Assembly (NCBI GenBank): GCA_945878375.1
Contig: CAMDWG010000027.1
Location: forward strand, 1 to 34,347
Direction of reading: 5' to 3'
Source: Roseomonas mucosa
GTDB taxonomy: Bacteria; Pseudomonadota; Alphaproteobacteria; Acetobacterales; Acetobacteraceae
DNA length: 34,347 bases
In this document: positions 17,721 to 25,526 of the stretch, piece by piece
Position numbering within the stretch: the stretch's first letter is position 1
How the letters are laid out: each line of letters begins with the position of its first letter
Translations under genes and position numbers: made by a program
Notes under the pieces: generated by a model
What the model was told of the DNA's origin: nothing
Seen by the model: the letters and a program-made list of their open reading frames with translations, nothing else
Databases searched by the model: none

Positions 17721-19301
17721 TCAGTGCAGGCGCGGGGCGGCGCTGCCGATGCGGGGCAGGGTGGCGGCCCAGGCGCCGATCTGCGGGAGGCCTGCGAGGC
17801 CGCTGCCGAGGCTGGCGGTGATGCGGCGGGTGGTGGCGCCGATGGCCTGTTCCTGCGCGGCCTCTTCCTCCAGTTCCGCGATCCAGTCGGGGGTGTAGGG
17901 CTGGCCGTCGGGGCCGGTGACGATCCAATTGCGCTGGGCGTGGCTGTCGAACGGGGTGGTGCCTTCGGGCCAGTCGGTGCTGGTGCCGGTGCGGCCATCC
18001 GCGCTTTGAAAGCGGCCGTCGGGGAGGATGGTGGCGCCGAGTTCGGCCAGCGCCGCGGCCAGGCTGAGGGTTTCGGGCGCGCCATCGGCGCCTTCGCGCG
18101 TCAGGCAGGGGATGCCGGCGCGGAGGGTGACGCGGCGGCCCTCGCCGGTGGCGGGGTCGGCGTAGACGATGGCTACTTGCGTGTCCTCGGGGCTATTGAG
18201 GCGGACGCCGGTGCGGGCGCGGATGGGGTGGCCGTGGCGGTCCACCAGGGCGCCGTCGCGGGCGAGGATGGCGGCGATGGTCTCGAAGCGGCCGTGATCG
18301 GTGAGGCAGACATGGCCGGGGGTCATGCGGGTGCCGCGCAGGTCGATGATGGTCTGGGTGATGTTCTGGAAGGTGCGGGTGACGGGGCGGGGGACGAGAG
18401 CGCCGCGGCCGAAGGCGGCGGTGGCGTCGAAGGCCATGACGAGGTCGCCGATGCGGATTTGCTCGATGGGCTTCTCCGTGCCGTCGGCCATCAGGATGGG
18501 GGTGCCGGGGAGGAAGCACTTGGGAATCTGTCCCCGCTCAGACGTAGCGCGGTAGGTCTCGCCATCAGGCAGGGGTTCGCCACGAGCAATTGCGTCGATG
18601 ACACTGAAGTTGGCGCGAGTTTCCATGCCGTCATTGCTCGCAGATATATCGGAGTTTTCCATCCTCTGAACGAGGCGTTCCCGGCCGATATTGTAATATG
18701 TTGTCACCCATGCTGCTTGTTCGCCTGGGGTTAGATCGCCCCAATTGCCGTGAATCTGTGTGAAGCGGGGATGTGTACTAAAGTAAGCCGATGCCTCAAC
18801 GGCCAATAGGCCTATGACTGCGGTATTCACATCTGGGTCACCACTGGCGATTTGCCTTAGAAAGGCGGGATAGTCATTTTGGAACCGACGCAAATTGAGT
18901 GGATCATCAGATTGATAGGTTGCAAAATATCCTTCAAGGGTTCTGATTGCAGTTAGGCCACGTATATTTGCAGGACCGAGATCGATCAGCAGGGGTTCGA
19001 TAACTTTTCGAAAGGCGCTTGGCATATCTGGCGGCGGATAAGCGTTGAGACGTACAGCATCGCGGGAGATGTCTTCATGATTGCGGAAACGTGAAGAGGC
19101 GAACCAATCCATAGCACTCTGAGGCAGTTGGCTCCGGTGCAAGGGCGCAAAAAATACGTCCGCACGCTCCTCAAGTGCAGCACCAACAATAAAACGCGCG
19201 TCCGTTCCGAGAGCGTTCGCTGTCCGATTGGCGCTGTTTCGCCAACTCGAACCGAACTCGACCAGACGTCTCCCGCCGATGGCATCCGCAAATCCGTTCA
19301 T
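17721..19301 (-). CDS. Hint-domain protein with unknown N-terminal module
   Basis: The 526-residue product starts at an ATG with a strong Shine-Dalgarno (AGGAGG, six-base spacing); a start 24 codons earlier would overlap the upstream gene. Residues 262 onward form a Hint (hedgehog/intein) domain: Cys262 begins CFLPGTPILMADGTEKPIEQ, then IGDLVMAFD, and the block-B motif TPGH with His330. Such domains self-cleave in polymorphic toxins and hedgehog-type proteins. Residues 1-260 match nothing I can name; TTYYNIG at about 200-206 faintly recalls the YNxG motif of lytic transglycosylases. No signal peptide is visible. The N-terminal half is markedly AT-richer than the Hint half. I see no distinct C-terminal toxin domain, so its role is open. 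Confidence 0.8.
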   Translation of the reverse strand: MNGFADAIGGRRLVEFGSSWRNSANRTANALGTDARFIVGAALEERADVFFAPLHRSQLPQSAMDWFASSRFRNHEDISRDAVRLNAYPPPDMPSAFRKVIEPLLIDLGPANIRGLTAIRTLEGYFATYQSDDPLNLRRFQNDYPAFLRQIASGDPDVNTAVIGLLAVEASAYFSTHPRFTQIHGNWGDLTPGEQAAWVTTYYNIGRERLVQRMENSDISASNDGMETRANFSVIDAIARGEPLPDGETYRATSERGQIPKCFLPGTPILMADGTEKPIEQIRIGDLVMAFDATAAFGRGALVPRPVTRTFQNITQTIIDLRGTRMTPGHVCLTDHGRFETIAAILARDGALVDRHGHPIRARTGVRLNSPEDTQVAIVYADPATGEGRRVTLRAGIPCLTREGADGAPETLSLAAALAELGATILPDGRFQSADGRTGTSTDWPEGTTPFDSHAQRNWIVTGPDGQPYTPDWIAELEEEAAQEQAIGATTRRITASLGSGLAGLPQIGAWAATLPRIGSAAPRLH

Positions 19302-19317
19302 CTGCGCCCTCCTACCC

Positions 19318-19725
19318 TCATAGATCGATTTGGTTAGTCCAACCCACGATGCCCACGACCTGCAGAACGACAATCGTGAGCAATTTCTCCCATATTCCCC
19401 GGTTCGACTTCGGTTTCCAAAAAAAATAAATAATAATACATATCACTATTTGCGGTGCAAAAAACATATGCAGCACAACATAACCAATAAAAAAATCAAA
19501 TAGTGAATGTGGATTTCGAACAGATATTATAAATATAAAATGATTTATTGTGGCCGCTACGGCTGGCGATATGGCGAAGGCAGCAGTGAACAAACGGACT
19601 ATATCTCCCCCTTTAATGAAAAATTTTTTATTTATAATACATGTAATAATTACGATGAAAAATGCGGCGGCCCAGATTATGGGAGAGCCGAACATAGTCG
19701 TGGAATTAATTTCGGGGCCATTCAT
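19318..19725 (-). CDS. Small multi-pass membrane protein of unknown function
   Basis: The 135-residue product is strongly hydrophobic, with about four membrane segments at residues 14-34, 44-68, 74-100 and 112-128, joined by short basic loops. No family is recognised. The DNA is far more AT-rich than the rest of the window, indicating horizontal acquisition. The ATG overlaps the stop of the upstream ABC transporter remnant (ATGA), and its own stop lies 16 bases before the Hint gene, so the three form one transcription unit. A membrane immunity or export-assisting partner for the Hint protein is plausible but inferred. An alternative start is ten codons inside. Confidence 0.65.
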   Translation of the reverse strand: MNGPEINSTTMFGSPIIWAAAFFIVIITCIINKKFFIKGGDIVRLFTAAFAISPAVAATINHFIFIISVRNPHSLFDFFIGYVVLHMFFAPQIVICIIIYFFWKPKSNRGIWEKLLTIVVLQVVGIVGWTNQIDL

Positions 19726-20006
19726 TGTGATTTCGATATTATCTGGTCTGGATTTTTTAAGTCAAACCGCAGCGCCTGCATGGCCCACAACCCCGCATAC
19801 CGCCCCCCACTCCGCACCAACTCCTCATGCGTCCCATCCTCCACCACCCGCCCGCGCTCCACCGTGATGATCCGGTCCGCCCCACGCACCGCCGCCAGCC
19901 GATGCGCGATGATGATCACCGTCCGCCCGCGCGCCATCGCCCGCATGTTCTCCTACACCACCCGCTCGCGCTCATCCTCCAGCGCGTTCGCTGCCTCGTC
20001 AACATT
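19722..20006 (-). pseudogene. C-terminal remnant of a type I secretion-like ABC transporter
   Basis: The reading preserves the end of an ABC ATPase: a Walker B-like VDEAANAL, then ENMRAMARGRTVIIIAHRLA with the switch histidine, then GADRIITVERGRVVEDGTHE. The wording ENMRAIxxGRTVIIIAHRLSAVR is typical of HlyB-type exporters of type I secretion. An in-frame TAG at 19953-19955 replaces a codon that is usually Gln in this family. Upstream of about 20006 the likeness stops, so the P-loop, signature motif and membrane domain are gone. The last 20 residues are encoded by AT-rich DNA of the adjoining cassette. It cannot function as a transporter. Confidence 0.8.
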
Positions 20007-20079
20007 TCGTTAGCGGTCGCATTCGGGCCGCGCGGCGCCCTCCCAAAGCCGGGCTGCCGCCCCCTTTGGCGCATGCCGA

Positions 20080-21045
20080 TCACCCCGCCAGCATCGCCTC
20101 CACCACCTCCTGCACCTCCAGCGCCTCCCGCAGCGTGGCGAGGTCGGTCGTCTCGCCCCGCGTCAGCGCCGCCAGCTTGTCGAGCTGACCCTTCAGCACC
20201 AGCGGGCGCATCTTCTCATTCGGCAGCGCGTCCGGCGCGGTGGCCCAGCTGCCGTCGGCGGCCTGCTTCTCCGCGATGGACCAGTTGCGGAGGCGGATGG
20301 CGCCGGCCTGGCAGGACAGGCGCCATTCATTCGTCTCATCCGCCGTGGTGTGGCCGACGCTGCCGGTGACGGTGACCTTCACGCCGCCAGCCGTCATCTC
20401 CGCGCGGATCGCCGTCTCGGCGCCGTCGCCCGCGGGGTAGGTGGCCTGCGCGGCAGTCAGCGTCAGGGGCCCAAGCTGGCGGCGCGTGAGGAACAGGAAA
20501 TGCGACAGCACCTCGCGCGTGAAGCCGCCATCCTGGCGCTTGGCGAGCCAGGATGCCGCCGCCTGCTGCCAGCCGCGCGGCCAGGTCGCAAACTCCGCGC
20601 TGATGGACAGCGCGCCCGGCGCCCCGATCCCCGCCCGCCAGGCCGACAGCTGCGCGACGGCGGGGGAGGACGCCATCGGGAAATTCACCGCCGCCCGCGC
20701 GCCGCGCGCCTCCGCCGCCGCCACGAAGCGCCGCGCTTCAACCAGGTCCGACGCCAGCGGCTTTTCCAGGAAGGCCGCGCGGCCGGCGGCGAAGGCGGCC
20801 TCCGCATGGGCGATGTGGGACGAAGGCGGAGAGGCGATGTAGAGCACGTCGCAGGCCGCGATCACCTCCGCCGCCGAGCCCAGCATCGGCAGGCCGGGCG
20901 CGATCTCCGCCAGCCGCGCGGCGGCGGTGGGGGAGGGGTCCCAGACCGCGACTGGGCGGATCACGGCCGGGTCATGCGCCAGCGCGGCGCGCAGCAGCCT
21001 CTCTCCCATGATGCCGAAGCCGACAAGGCCGAGCGCGACCGACAT
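20080..21045 (-). CDS. Gfo/Idh/MocA-family oxidoreductase
   Basis: The 321-residue product has the N-terminal Rossmann fold of NAD(P)-dependent sugar or cyclitol dehydrogenases, with GLVGFGIMGERLL at residues 6-18 and the family motif FLEKPLASD near residue 95, whose Lys normally lies in the active site. The C-terminal half is the beta-sheet substrate domain. A much longer in-frame reading upstream is a shadow of the MFS gene; this ATG has AGGGGA before it. It follows the MFS gene by 29 bases on the same strand, in a three-gene set with the DUF1028 gene. The substrate is unknown. Confidence 0.88.
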   Translation of the reverse strand: MSVALGLVGFGIMGERLLRAALAHDPAVIRPVAVWDPSPTAAARLAEIAPGLPMLGSAAEVIAACDVLYIASPPSSHIAHAEAAFAAGRAAFLEKPLASDLVEARRFVAAAEARGARAAVNFPMASSPAVAQLSAWRAGIGAPGALSISAEFATWPRGWQQAAASWLAKRQDGGFTREVLSHFLFLTRRQLGPLTLTAAQATYPAGDGAETAIRAEMTAGGVKVTVTGSVGHTTADETNEWRLSCQAGAIRLRNWSIAEKQAADGSWATAPDALPNEKMRPLVLKGQLDKLAALTRGETTDLATLREALEVQEVVEAMLAG

Positions 21046-21074
21046 GCGAAATCCCCTATCTGGATCGGGCGACT

Positions 21075-22298
21075 TTACGACCCGCCGCCGCCGCGCGCAC
21101 CCCGCCGCGCCGTGACCAGCAGCGCGACCGCCGCCAGCAGCGCGCAGGCCGCCAGGAAGGGCGCCACCCAGCCCCCCGTCGCGCCGACGGCGAAGGCGAA
21201 GGCGGTCGGCGCCAGCAGGTAGCCCAGGAAGCACAGCATGATGGCGCCGGAGGATGCCTCGGCCACGCGATCCGGCGGGGACAGCCGCGCGATCTCCGCC
21301 AGGAAGATCCCGTTCCAGGATGCGGAGGTGAAGCCGCACAAGGCGGCCAGCAGCAGCATCACGCCCCAGGGCGCGGCGGGCGCGGCCAGGATGAACAGCG
21401 CCGACAGCGCCGCCGCGAACAGCCCGTGCAGCGCGAGGCTGCGCGTCGCATCCCCCGTCCGGTCCGCCGCCCAGCCCAGCACCAGCCGCCCCACCACCCC
21501 GGCCACCAGCATGGTGGCGAAGACGGTGCCGGCGGCGGTCAGGGCGACGCCATGCGCTTCCACCAGCCAGGTCACGGTGAAGCTGAACAGGCTCCCCTGC
21601 AGCGCCGCGAAGGCGAAGGCCAGCAGCGTCAGCGGCGGCAGCAGCGGATGCAGGCGCAGCGCCGCCACCGGCGCGCCCAACCGCCGCCAGGTGAAGGCGT
21701 CTCGCCACGGGATCGGGCTCAGCGGGGCGGAATCCAGCCGGCCGCGGATGGGCCACAGCAAAGCCGCGGCCAGCAGCCCGACCGCGACCGCGACCCACAT
21801 CGCCGCCTGCCAGCCCCAGGCAACCGCGATGGGCGCCGCGACCAGCCCCGCCAGCGCGCCCCCGGCCGGCGCGCCGGCCTGCTTGATGGAGAAGATCAGC
21901 ATCCGGTGCCGGGGCGGCGCTGTCTCATGCAGGATGCGGCTGGCGGCGGGGCCGGTCGGGCCGTAGCCCACGCCCATCAGCAGCGCGCCGAGCGGCAGCA
22001 GCCAGGCGATGCCGCTGGCCGCCAGCGCCATCGCGCCAGCCCCCAGCAGCAGCCCCCATTGCAGCAGCCGCGCCGGCCCGAATGCCGCGACGAAGGGCGT
22101 GCCGAACAGCAGGAACAGGATCGCGCCGAGCGTGCTGAGCGAGGCGAGGTTGCCGACCCGCTCCGGCGCCAGCCCCAATTCGGCGGTCATGATCGGCGCG
22201 ACCACGGGCACGGTCTGGCTGACGAAGACGCCGACCGTCTGCACCATCAGCGTCGCCGCCAGCGGCAGCAGGAAGGCGGGCGCGGCGCGGCCTCGCAT
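21075..22298 (-). CDS. MFS transporter
   Basis: The 407-residue product is a twelve-segment major facilitator, beginning with a hydrophobic segment at residues 8-28 and having the loop 2-3 region around FGTPFVAAFGPARLL. The central loop follows LWPIRGRLDSAPL, and segment 8-9 has RLVLGWAADRTGDATRS, the repeated MFS loop motif. There is no hint of the substrate; the neighbouring oxidoreductase and DUF1028 protein suggest import of a small organic compound. It starts 28 bases after the DUF1028 stop. Confidence 0.9.
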   Translation of the reverse strand: MRGRAAPAFLLPLAATLMVQTVGVFVSQTVPVVAPIMTAELGLAPERVGNLASLSTLGAILFLLFGTPFVAAFGPARLLQWGLLLGAGAMALAASGIAWLLPLGALLMGVGYGPTGPAASRILHETAPPRHRMLIFSIKQAGAPAGGALAGLVAAPIAVAWGWQAAMWVAVAVGLLAAALLWPIRGRLDSAPLSPIPWRDAFTWRRLGAPVAALRLHPLLPPLTLLAFAFAALQGSLFSFTVTWLVEAHGVALTAAGTVFATMLVAGVVGRLVLGWAADRTGDATRSLALHGLFAAALSALFILAAPAAPWGVMLLLAALCGFTSASWNGIFLAEIARLSPPDRVAEASSGAIMLCFLGYLLAPTAFAFAVGATGGWVAPFLAACALLAAVALLVTARRGARGGGGS

Positions 22299-22326
22299 CA
22301 GCGCTGCCTCCGCGCCGCGCGGGTCT

Positions 22327-23046
22327 TCAGCGCCGGAACCTCAGGCCCAGGCCCTGGCGGGCCCAGCGCGCCTCGATCGCGTCCATGTCGGTCATGCCGG
22401 AAGGACGCGCCTTGCTCGGCTGGTCGGGCAGCATCGGCGCGCGGTCGCGCTGCCAGATGCCGTAAAGCCGGCGGAGTTCGGCCAGCGGGTCCTGATGGTC
22501 GTCCACGCGCAGCGAGAGGTCGGGGAAATCCTCGGTCGTGACCATGACCAGCGCCGCCGATTGCCGCCCGCGCCGGTCGCCGCCCGCGGCTTCCCCGGCA
22601 TCGAGCGCGGCCAGCAGGCGCTCGGGCAGCTTCAGCGCGTCATGGGCCAGGAAGGCGGCCTGGGTGTCGGCGACCACCGCCGGCCCGGCCAGCATGTTGC
22701 CGGCGACCGAGAAGCCATGGGACGCGATCTCTCCACACCATTCCACGCAATTCGCACCGGTGAAGGCGGCGCTGCGGCCGTGGCGGTCCACGGCATGGAT
22801 CTGGCGCAGCCCCTTGCCCTCGTCGCCGGCCAGCGCGCCTTCGATGGCGGCGGCGGGCGACAGGCCGCGCGCCAGCCCGTCCAGCACGGCGGGGCCGAGG
22901 TAGCGGTTGGTCATGGACTGGGTGGACACCGCGCCCACCCCCGCCCGGACATAAGGGCAGGACGCGCCGACGGCGAAGGCGCAGGTGGTCACCGCCACCG
23001 CGAAGGCGCCACTGGCCGTATCATGCGCCACGATCGACCAGGTCAT
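22327..23046 (-). CDS. DUF1028 family protein (Ntn-hydrolase-like)
   Basis: The 239-residue product opens MTWSIVAHDTASGAFAVAVT, then GVGAVSTQSMTNRYLGP and the segment GLSPAAAIEGAL, the pattern of DUF1028 proteins, which are regarded as related to Ntn-hydrolases. No enzyme activity is established for this subset to my knowledge. The chosen ATG has GGAGGG just before it; a reading 35 codons longer lacks family support. It heads the operon DUF1028-MFS-oxidoreductase and is divergent from the Bug-type binding protein gene, a pairing that suggests shared control over 119 bases. Confidence 0.85.
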   Translation of the reverse strand: MTWSIVAHDTASGAFAVAVTTCAFAVGASCPYVRAGVGAVSTQSMTNRYLGPAVLDGLARGLSPAAAIEGALAGDEGKGLRQIHAVDRHGRSAAFTGANCVEWCGEIASHGFSVAGNMLAGPAVVADTQAAFLAHDALKLPERLLAALDAGEAAGGDRRGRQSAALVMVTTEDFPDLSLRVDDHQDPLAELRRLYGIWQRDRAPMLPDQPSKARPSGMTDMDAIEARWARQGLGLRFRR

Positions 23047-23165
23047 CGCACCCTCCACGCTGCGCCCGCCCGACCGCGGGGCGCACCAGTACACGGCCGC
23101 CGCCGGTTGCAGGCAAGCGAATGACGCTGCATGTATCGTGGCGATAACCAAGGGAGGATACGGAA

Positions 23166-24167
23166 ATGACCATCAAGACGACCGCATCGCGCCGCTCGCT
23201 GCTGCTCGCCGCCGGCGCGCTGGCCGCGCCGACCCTCTGGCCCGCGGCCGCGCGCTCCCAGTCCCCCTGGCCGGACCGGCCGATCCGCCTGGTGGTGCCC
23301 TTCGGCGCGGGTGGGGCGATCGACACCCTCTCCCGCACCGTCTCCGCGCGCTTCGCGGAAGTGACAGGCGGCCAGACCCTGGTGGTGGAGAACCGCGCCG
23401 GCGCCGGCGGGACCATCGCCGGCCTCGCCGTGGCGCGGGAACGCCCGGATGGGCTGACGCTGATGATGGCCGATATCGGCGCGAACGCCATCGGCAAGCA
23501 GTTGAACCCGAACCTCGCCTATGATCCGACCACCGCCTTCACCCCGATCATCCACCTGGTCAGCCTGCCGGCGGTGCTGATGGCGCATCCCTCGGTGACG
23601 GCGACCTCGATCCAGCAGGTGATCGACCAGGCGAAGGCGCGGCCCGACGGCTTCACCTATTCCTCGGCCGGCAATGGCAATGGCAGCCACCTGTTCATGG
23701 CGCTGTTCCTGAAGGAAGCCGGCATCCGCATGGTGCATGTGCCCTACCGCTCGGGAGCGGAGATGGTGACGGCGCTGGTGCGCGGGGATGCGCAATTCGG
23801 CTTCCCGACCGTCTCCTCCGGCATTGGGCAGATCCGCGCGGGCAATGCGAAGGCGATCGGCATCGGCACCAGCGCGGGCACGCCGCTGCTGCCGAACACG
23901 CCGGCGCTCTCCACCGTGCTGCCGGGCTTCGAATGCGCGGTCTGGCACGGCATCGTGGCGCCTGCGGGGATGGACCCTGCGCTGGCGCGGCGCATCAACG
24001 AGGTCTTCGCCCGCATCATCGCCATGCCGGATGTGCGGCAGCGGATCTTCGACACGCAGGCCGGCACGGTGGTTGGCGGTAGCCCCGAGGATTTCGCCAA
24101 CCACATCCGCCGCGAGGTCGCACGCTGGACCCCGATCATCCGCGAAGGCGGTATCCGTTCGGAATAA
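23166..24167 (+). CDS. Bug-family tripartite tricarboxylate transporter substrate-binding protein
   Basis: The 333-residue product is a periplasmic solute receptor of the Bug/TctC family. It has a signal peptide with twin arginines (ASRRSLLLAAGAL at residues 7-19) cut near residue 31, then the family opening WPDRPIRLVVPFGAGGAIDT. Other hallmarks are VVENRAGAGGTIAG, MVHVPYRSG and APAGMDPALARRINEVF. Ligands are typically carboxylates, but none can be named here. No TctA/TctB membrane genes are nearby, which is common for orphan Bug proteins. The Shine-Dalgarno GGGAGG lies eight bases before the ATG. Confidence 0.93.
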   Translation: MTIKTTASRRSLLLAAGALAAPTLWPAAARSQSPWPDRPIRLVVPFGAGGAIDTLSRTVSARFAEVTGGQTLVVENRAGAGGTIAGLAVARERPDGLTLMMADIGANAIGKQLNPNLAYDPTTAFTPIIHLVSLPAVLMAHPSVTATSIQQVIDQAKARPDGFTYSSAGNGNGSHLFMALFLKEAGIRMVHVPYRSGAEMVTALVRGDAQFGFPTVSSGIGQIRAGNAKAIGIGTSAGTPLLPNTPALSTVLPGFECAVWHGIVAPAGMDPALARRINEVFARIIAMPDVRQRIFDTQAGTVVGGSPEDFANHIRREVARWTPIIREGGIRSE

Positions 24168-24248
24168 TCGGCGAGCCCCTGGGGCGGCGCCGCGGCTTTG
24201 CCGCGGCAACGTGGCGCCACCGCGCAGGAGCAGCGCAATGGTCGGGCC

Positions 24249-24279
24249 CCCCGCGAAGCCGCGAAGCGGTTTCGCGGGG
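24249..24279. terminator. Bidirectional hairpin between convergent genes
   Basis: A 14-pair stem with one G-T wobble (outer arms CCCCGCGAA and TTCGCGGGG, inner CCGC-GAA-GCGG) lies between the Bug gene (+) and the methyltransferase (-). A second stem, GCCGCGGC-TTT-GCCGCGGC, lies about 50 bases earlier. Neither has a T run. The position between convergent stops suggests termination or RNA protection. Confidence 0.5.
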
Positions 24280-24283
24280 AAGG

Positions 24284-25459
24284 CTACGCCTTTACCGCCA
24301 TCATCGCGATGACCAGCGCCTGGTCCGGCCCACAGCGCCGGCCCAGGATGCGCGCGGCCTCGATGAAGTCGGGGTCTTCCTCCAGCGGGGCGAAGGCGCT
24401 GCCCGAGCCGGGCATCGCCCAGCCCAGCGGCAGCAGGATCCCGTCCATCCGCCTGGGCACCATACCCACCGCGCGCAGCATGGCCGATAATTCTTCGACC
24501 GAAGCGCCACCCAGCGGCACCGGCAGCGCCAGGCGGCGCAGCGCGCGCAGCGGCAGGCTGTCCTTGTTGGTGGCGGTGACCATCAGCCGCCCGCCCGGCG
24601 CCAGCACCCGCGCGGCTTCCGCCAGCGCGGCGGCCGGATCGGCCAGCACATCCAGCACATCGAGCATCACCGCCGCGTCGAAGCGCGCATCCGCGAAGCC
24701 GAGCCGCGCCGCATCCATCCGCGCGAAGGCAAAGCCGGGCAGCGCCGCGTGCCGGGCGCGGGCGCGGGCGAGCGGGGCTTCGGCGATGTCGATGCCGACC
24801 ACCTCCGCCGCCTCGGTCAGCACCGGTGCCAGCCGCCCGCCGCCGCAGCCGATATCGAGCACGGACAGCCCCGCGCCCGCGCCGAGGTAATCGGCAAGCA
24901 GCCGGTCCAGCTCCGCCTGGAAGGCGGCTTCGCGGCCCGCACCCGGCATCTGGGCACCCGGCAGCAGCCAGGGCCGGGGCGGTACGGCGGCGGCTTCCCG
25001 CCGCGGGCGTTCGGCGCGGGTGCCGCGCACCACCACGCCGCGCGGATCGCCGGATGGCAATTCCACCGCCGTCACCACGCCGAGGGCGGGCGGCGCCTCG
25101 GGCGGCAGCGCCGCGAGCCCCGCCTGGAAGGCGCGGACATGGTCGCTTTCGGTCAGGTCGGGGAGGTCGGCGGGCGGGCTGGTCGCGAAGGCGACGAAGA
25201 CATCATTGGCGAAGACCGGTACGGCGGCGGCGGGCAAGGCGAGCAGGAAGCCGCGCGGGATGCGGGCCAGTTCCCCCTTGTGGACCACCACCCAGTCGAG
25301 GTCGCCGGGCGCTTCCTGCCGCAGATGGCCGAAGCGCCGCGCGCGGGGGAAGACGAAGCGGAAGGGGTCGGGCGCCACCAGCCGGTCGGCCGGGGACATC
25401 CGGCCGCGCAGGAAGGCCGCGGTATCGGCCCAGGCCTGGTCGTTCTGGGGAAAGGACAT
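24284..25459 (-). CDS. SAM-dependent methyltransferase with unknown N-terminal domain
   Basis: The 391-residue product has a class I methyltransferase fold in its C-terminal half: motif I VLDIGCGGGRLAPVL at residues 200-214, the acidic residue in VVGIDIAEAPLARAR, and ARFDAAVMLDVLDVL, then RVLAPGGRLMVTATN. Residues 1-170 are not recognised and contain no clear membrane segment or metal site. The methyl acceptor cannot be inferred. It follows the haloacid dehalogenase gene on the same strand after 67 bases. The Shine-Dalgarno is weak. Confidence 0.82.
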   Translation of the reverse strand: MSFPQNDQAWADTAAFLRGRMSPADRLVAPDPFRFVFPRARRFGHLRQEAPGDLDWVVVHKGELARIPRGFLLALPAAAVPVFANDVFVAFATSPPADLPDLTESDHVRAFQAGLAALPPEAPPALGVVTAVELPSGDPRGVVVRGTRAERPRREAAAVPPRPWLLPGAQMPGAGREAAFQAELDRLLADYLGAGAGLSVLDIGCGGGRLAPVLTEAAEVVGIDIAEAPLARARARHAALPGFAFARMDAARLGFADARFDAAVMLDVLDVLADPAAALAEAARVLAPGGRLMVTATNKDSLPLRALRRLALPVPLGGASVEELSAMLRAVGMVPRRMDGILLPLGWAMPGSGSAFAPLEEDPDFIEAARILGRRCGPDQALVIAMMAVKA

Positions 25460-25526
25460 TCCGGTAATCTCGCCGCGCGCCGTTCCCGGATCAAGGGCGG
25501 CCGGGGCCGGGGATGGCCCCGTGGCC

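Noticed and set aside
21046-21798. N-terminal extension of the oxidoreductase frame into the MFS gene
   Set aside because: Antiparallel to nothing but simply out of frame with the MFS gene; the Rossmann motif begins six residues after the chosen ATG.
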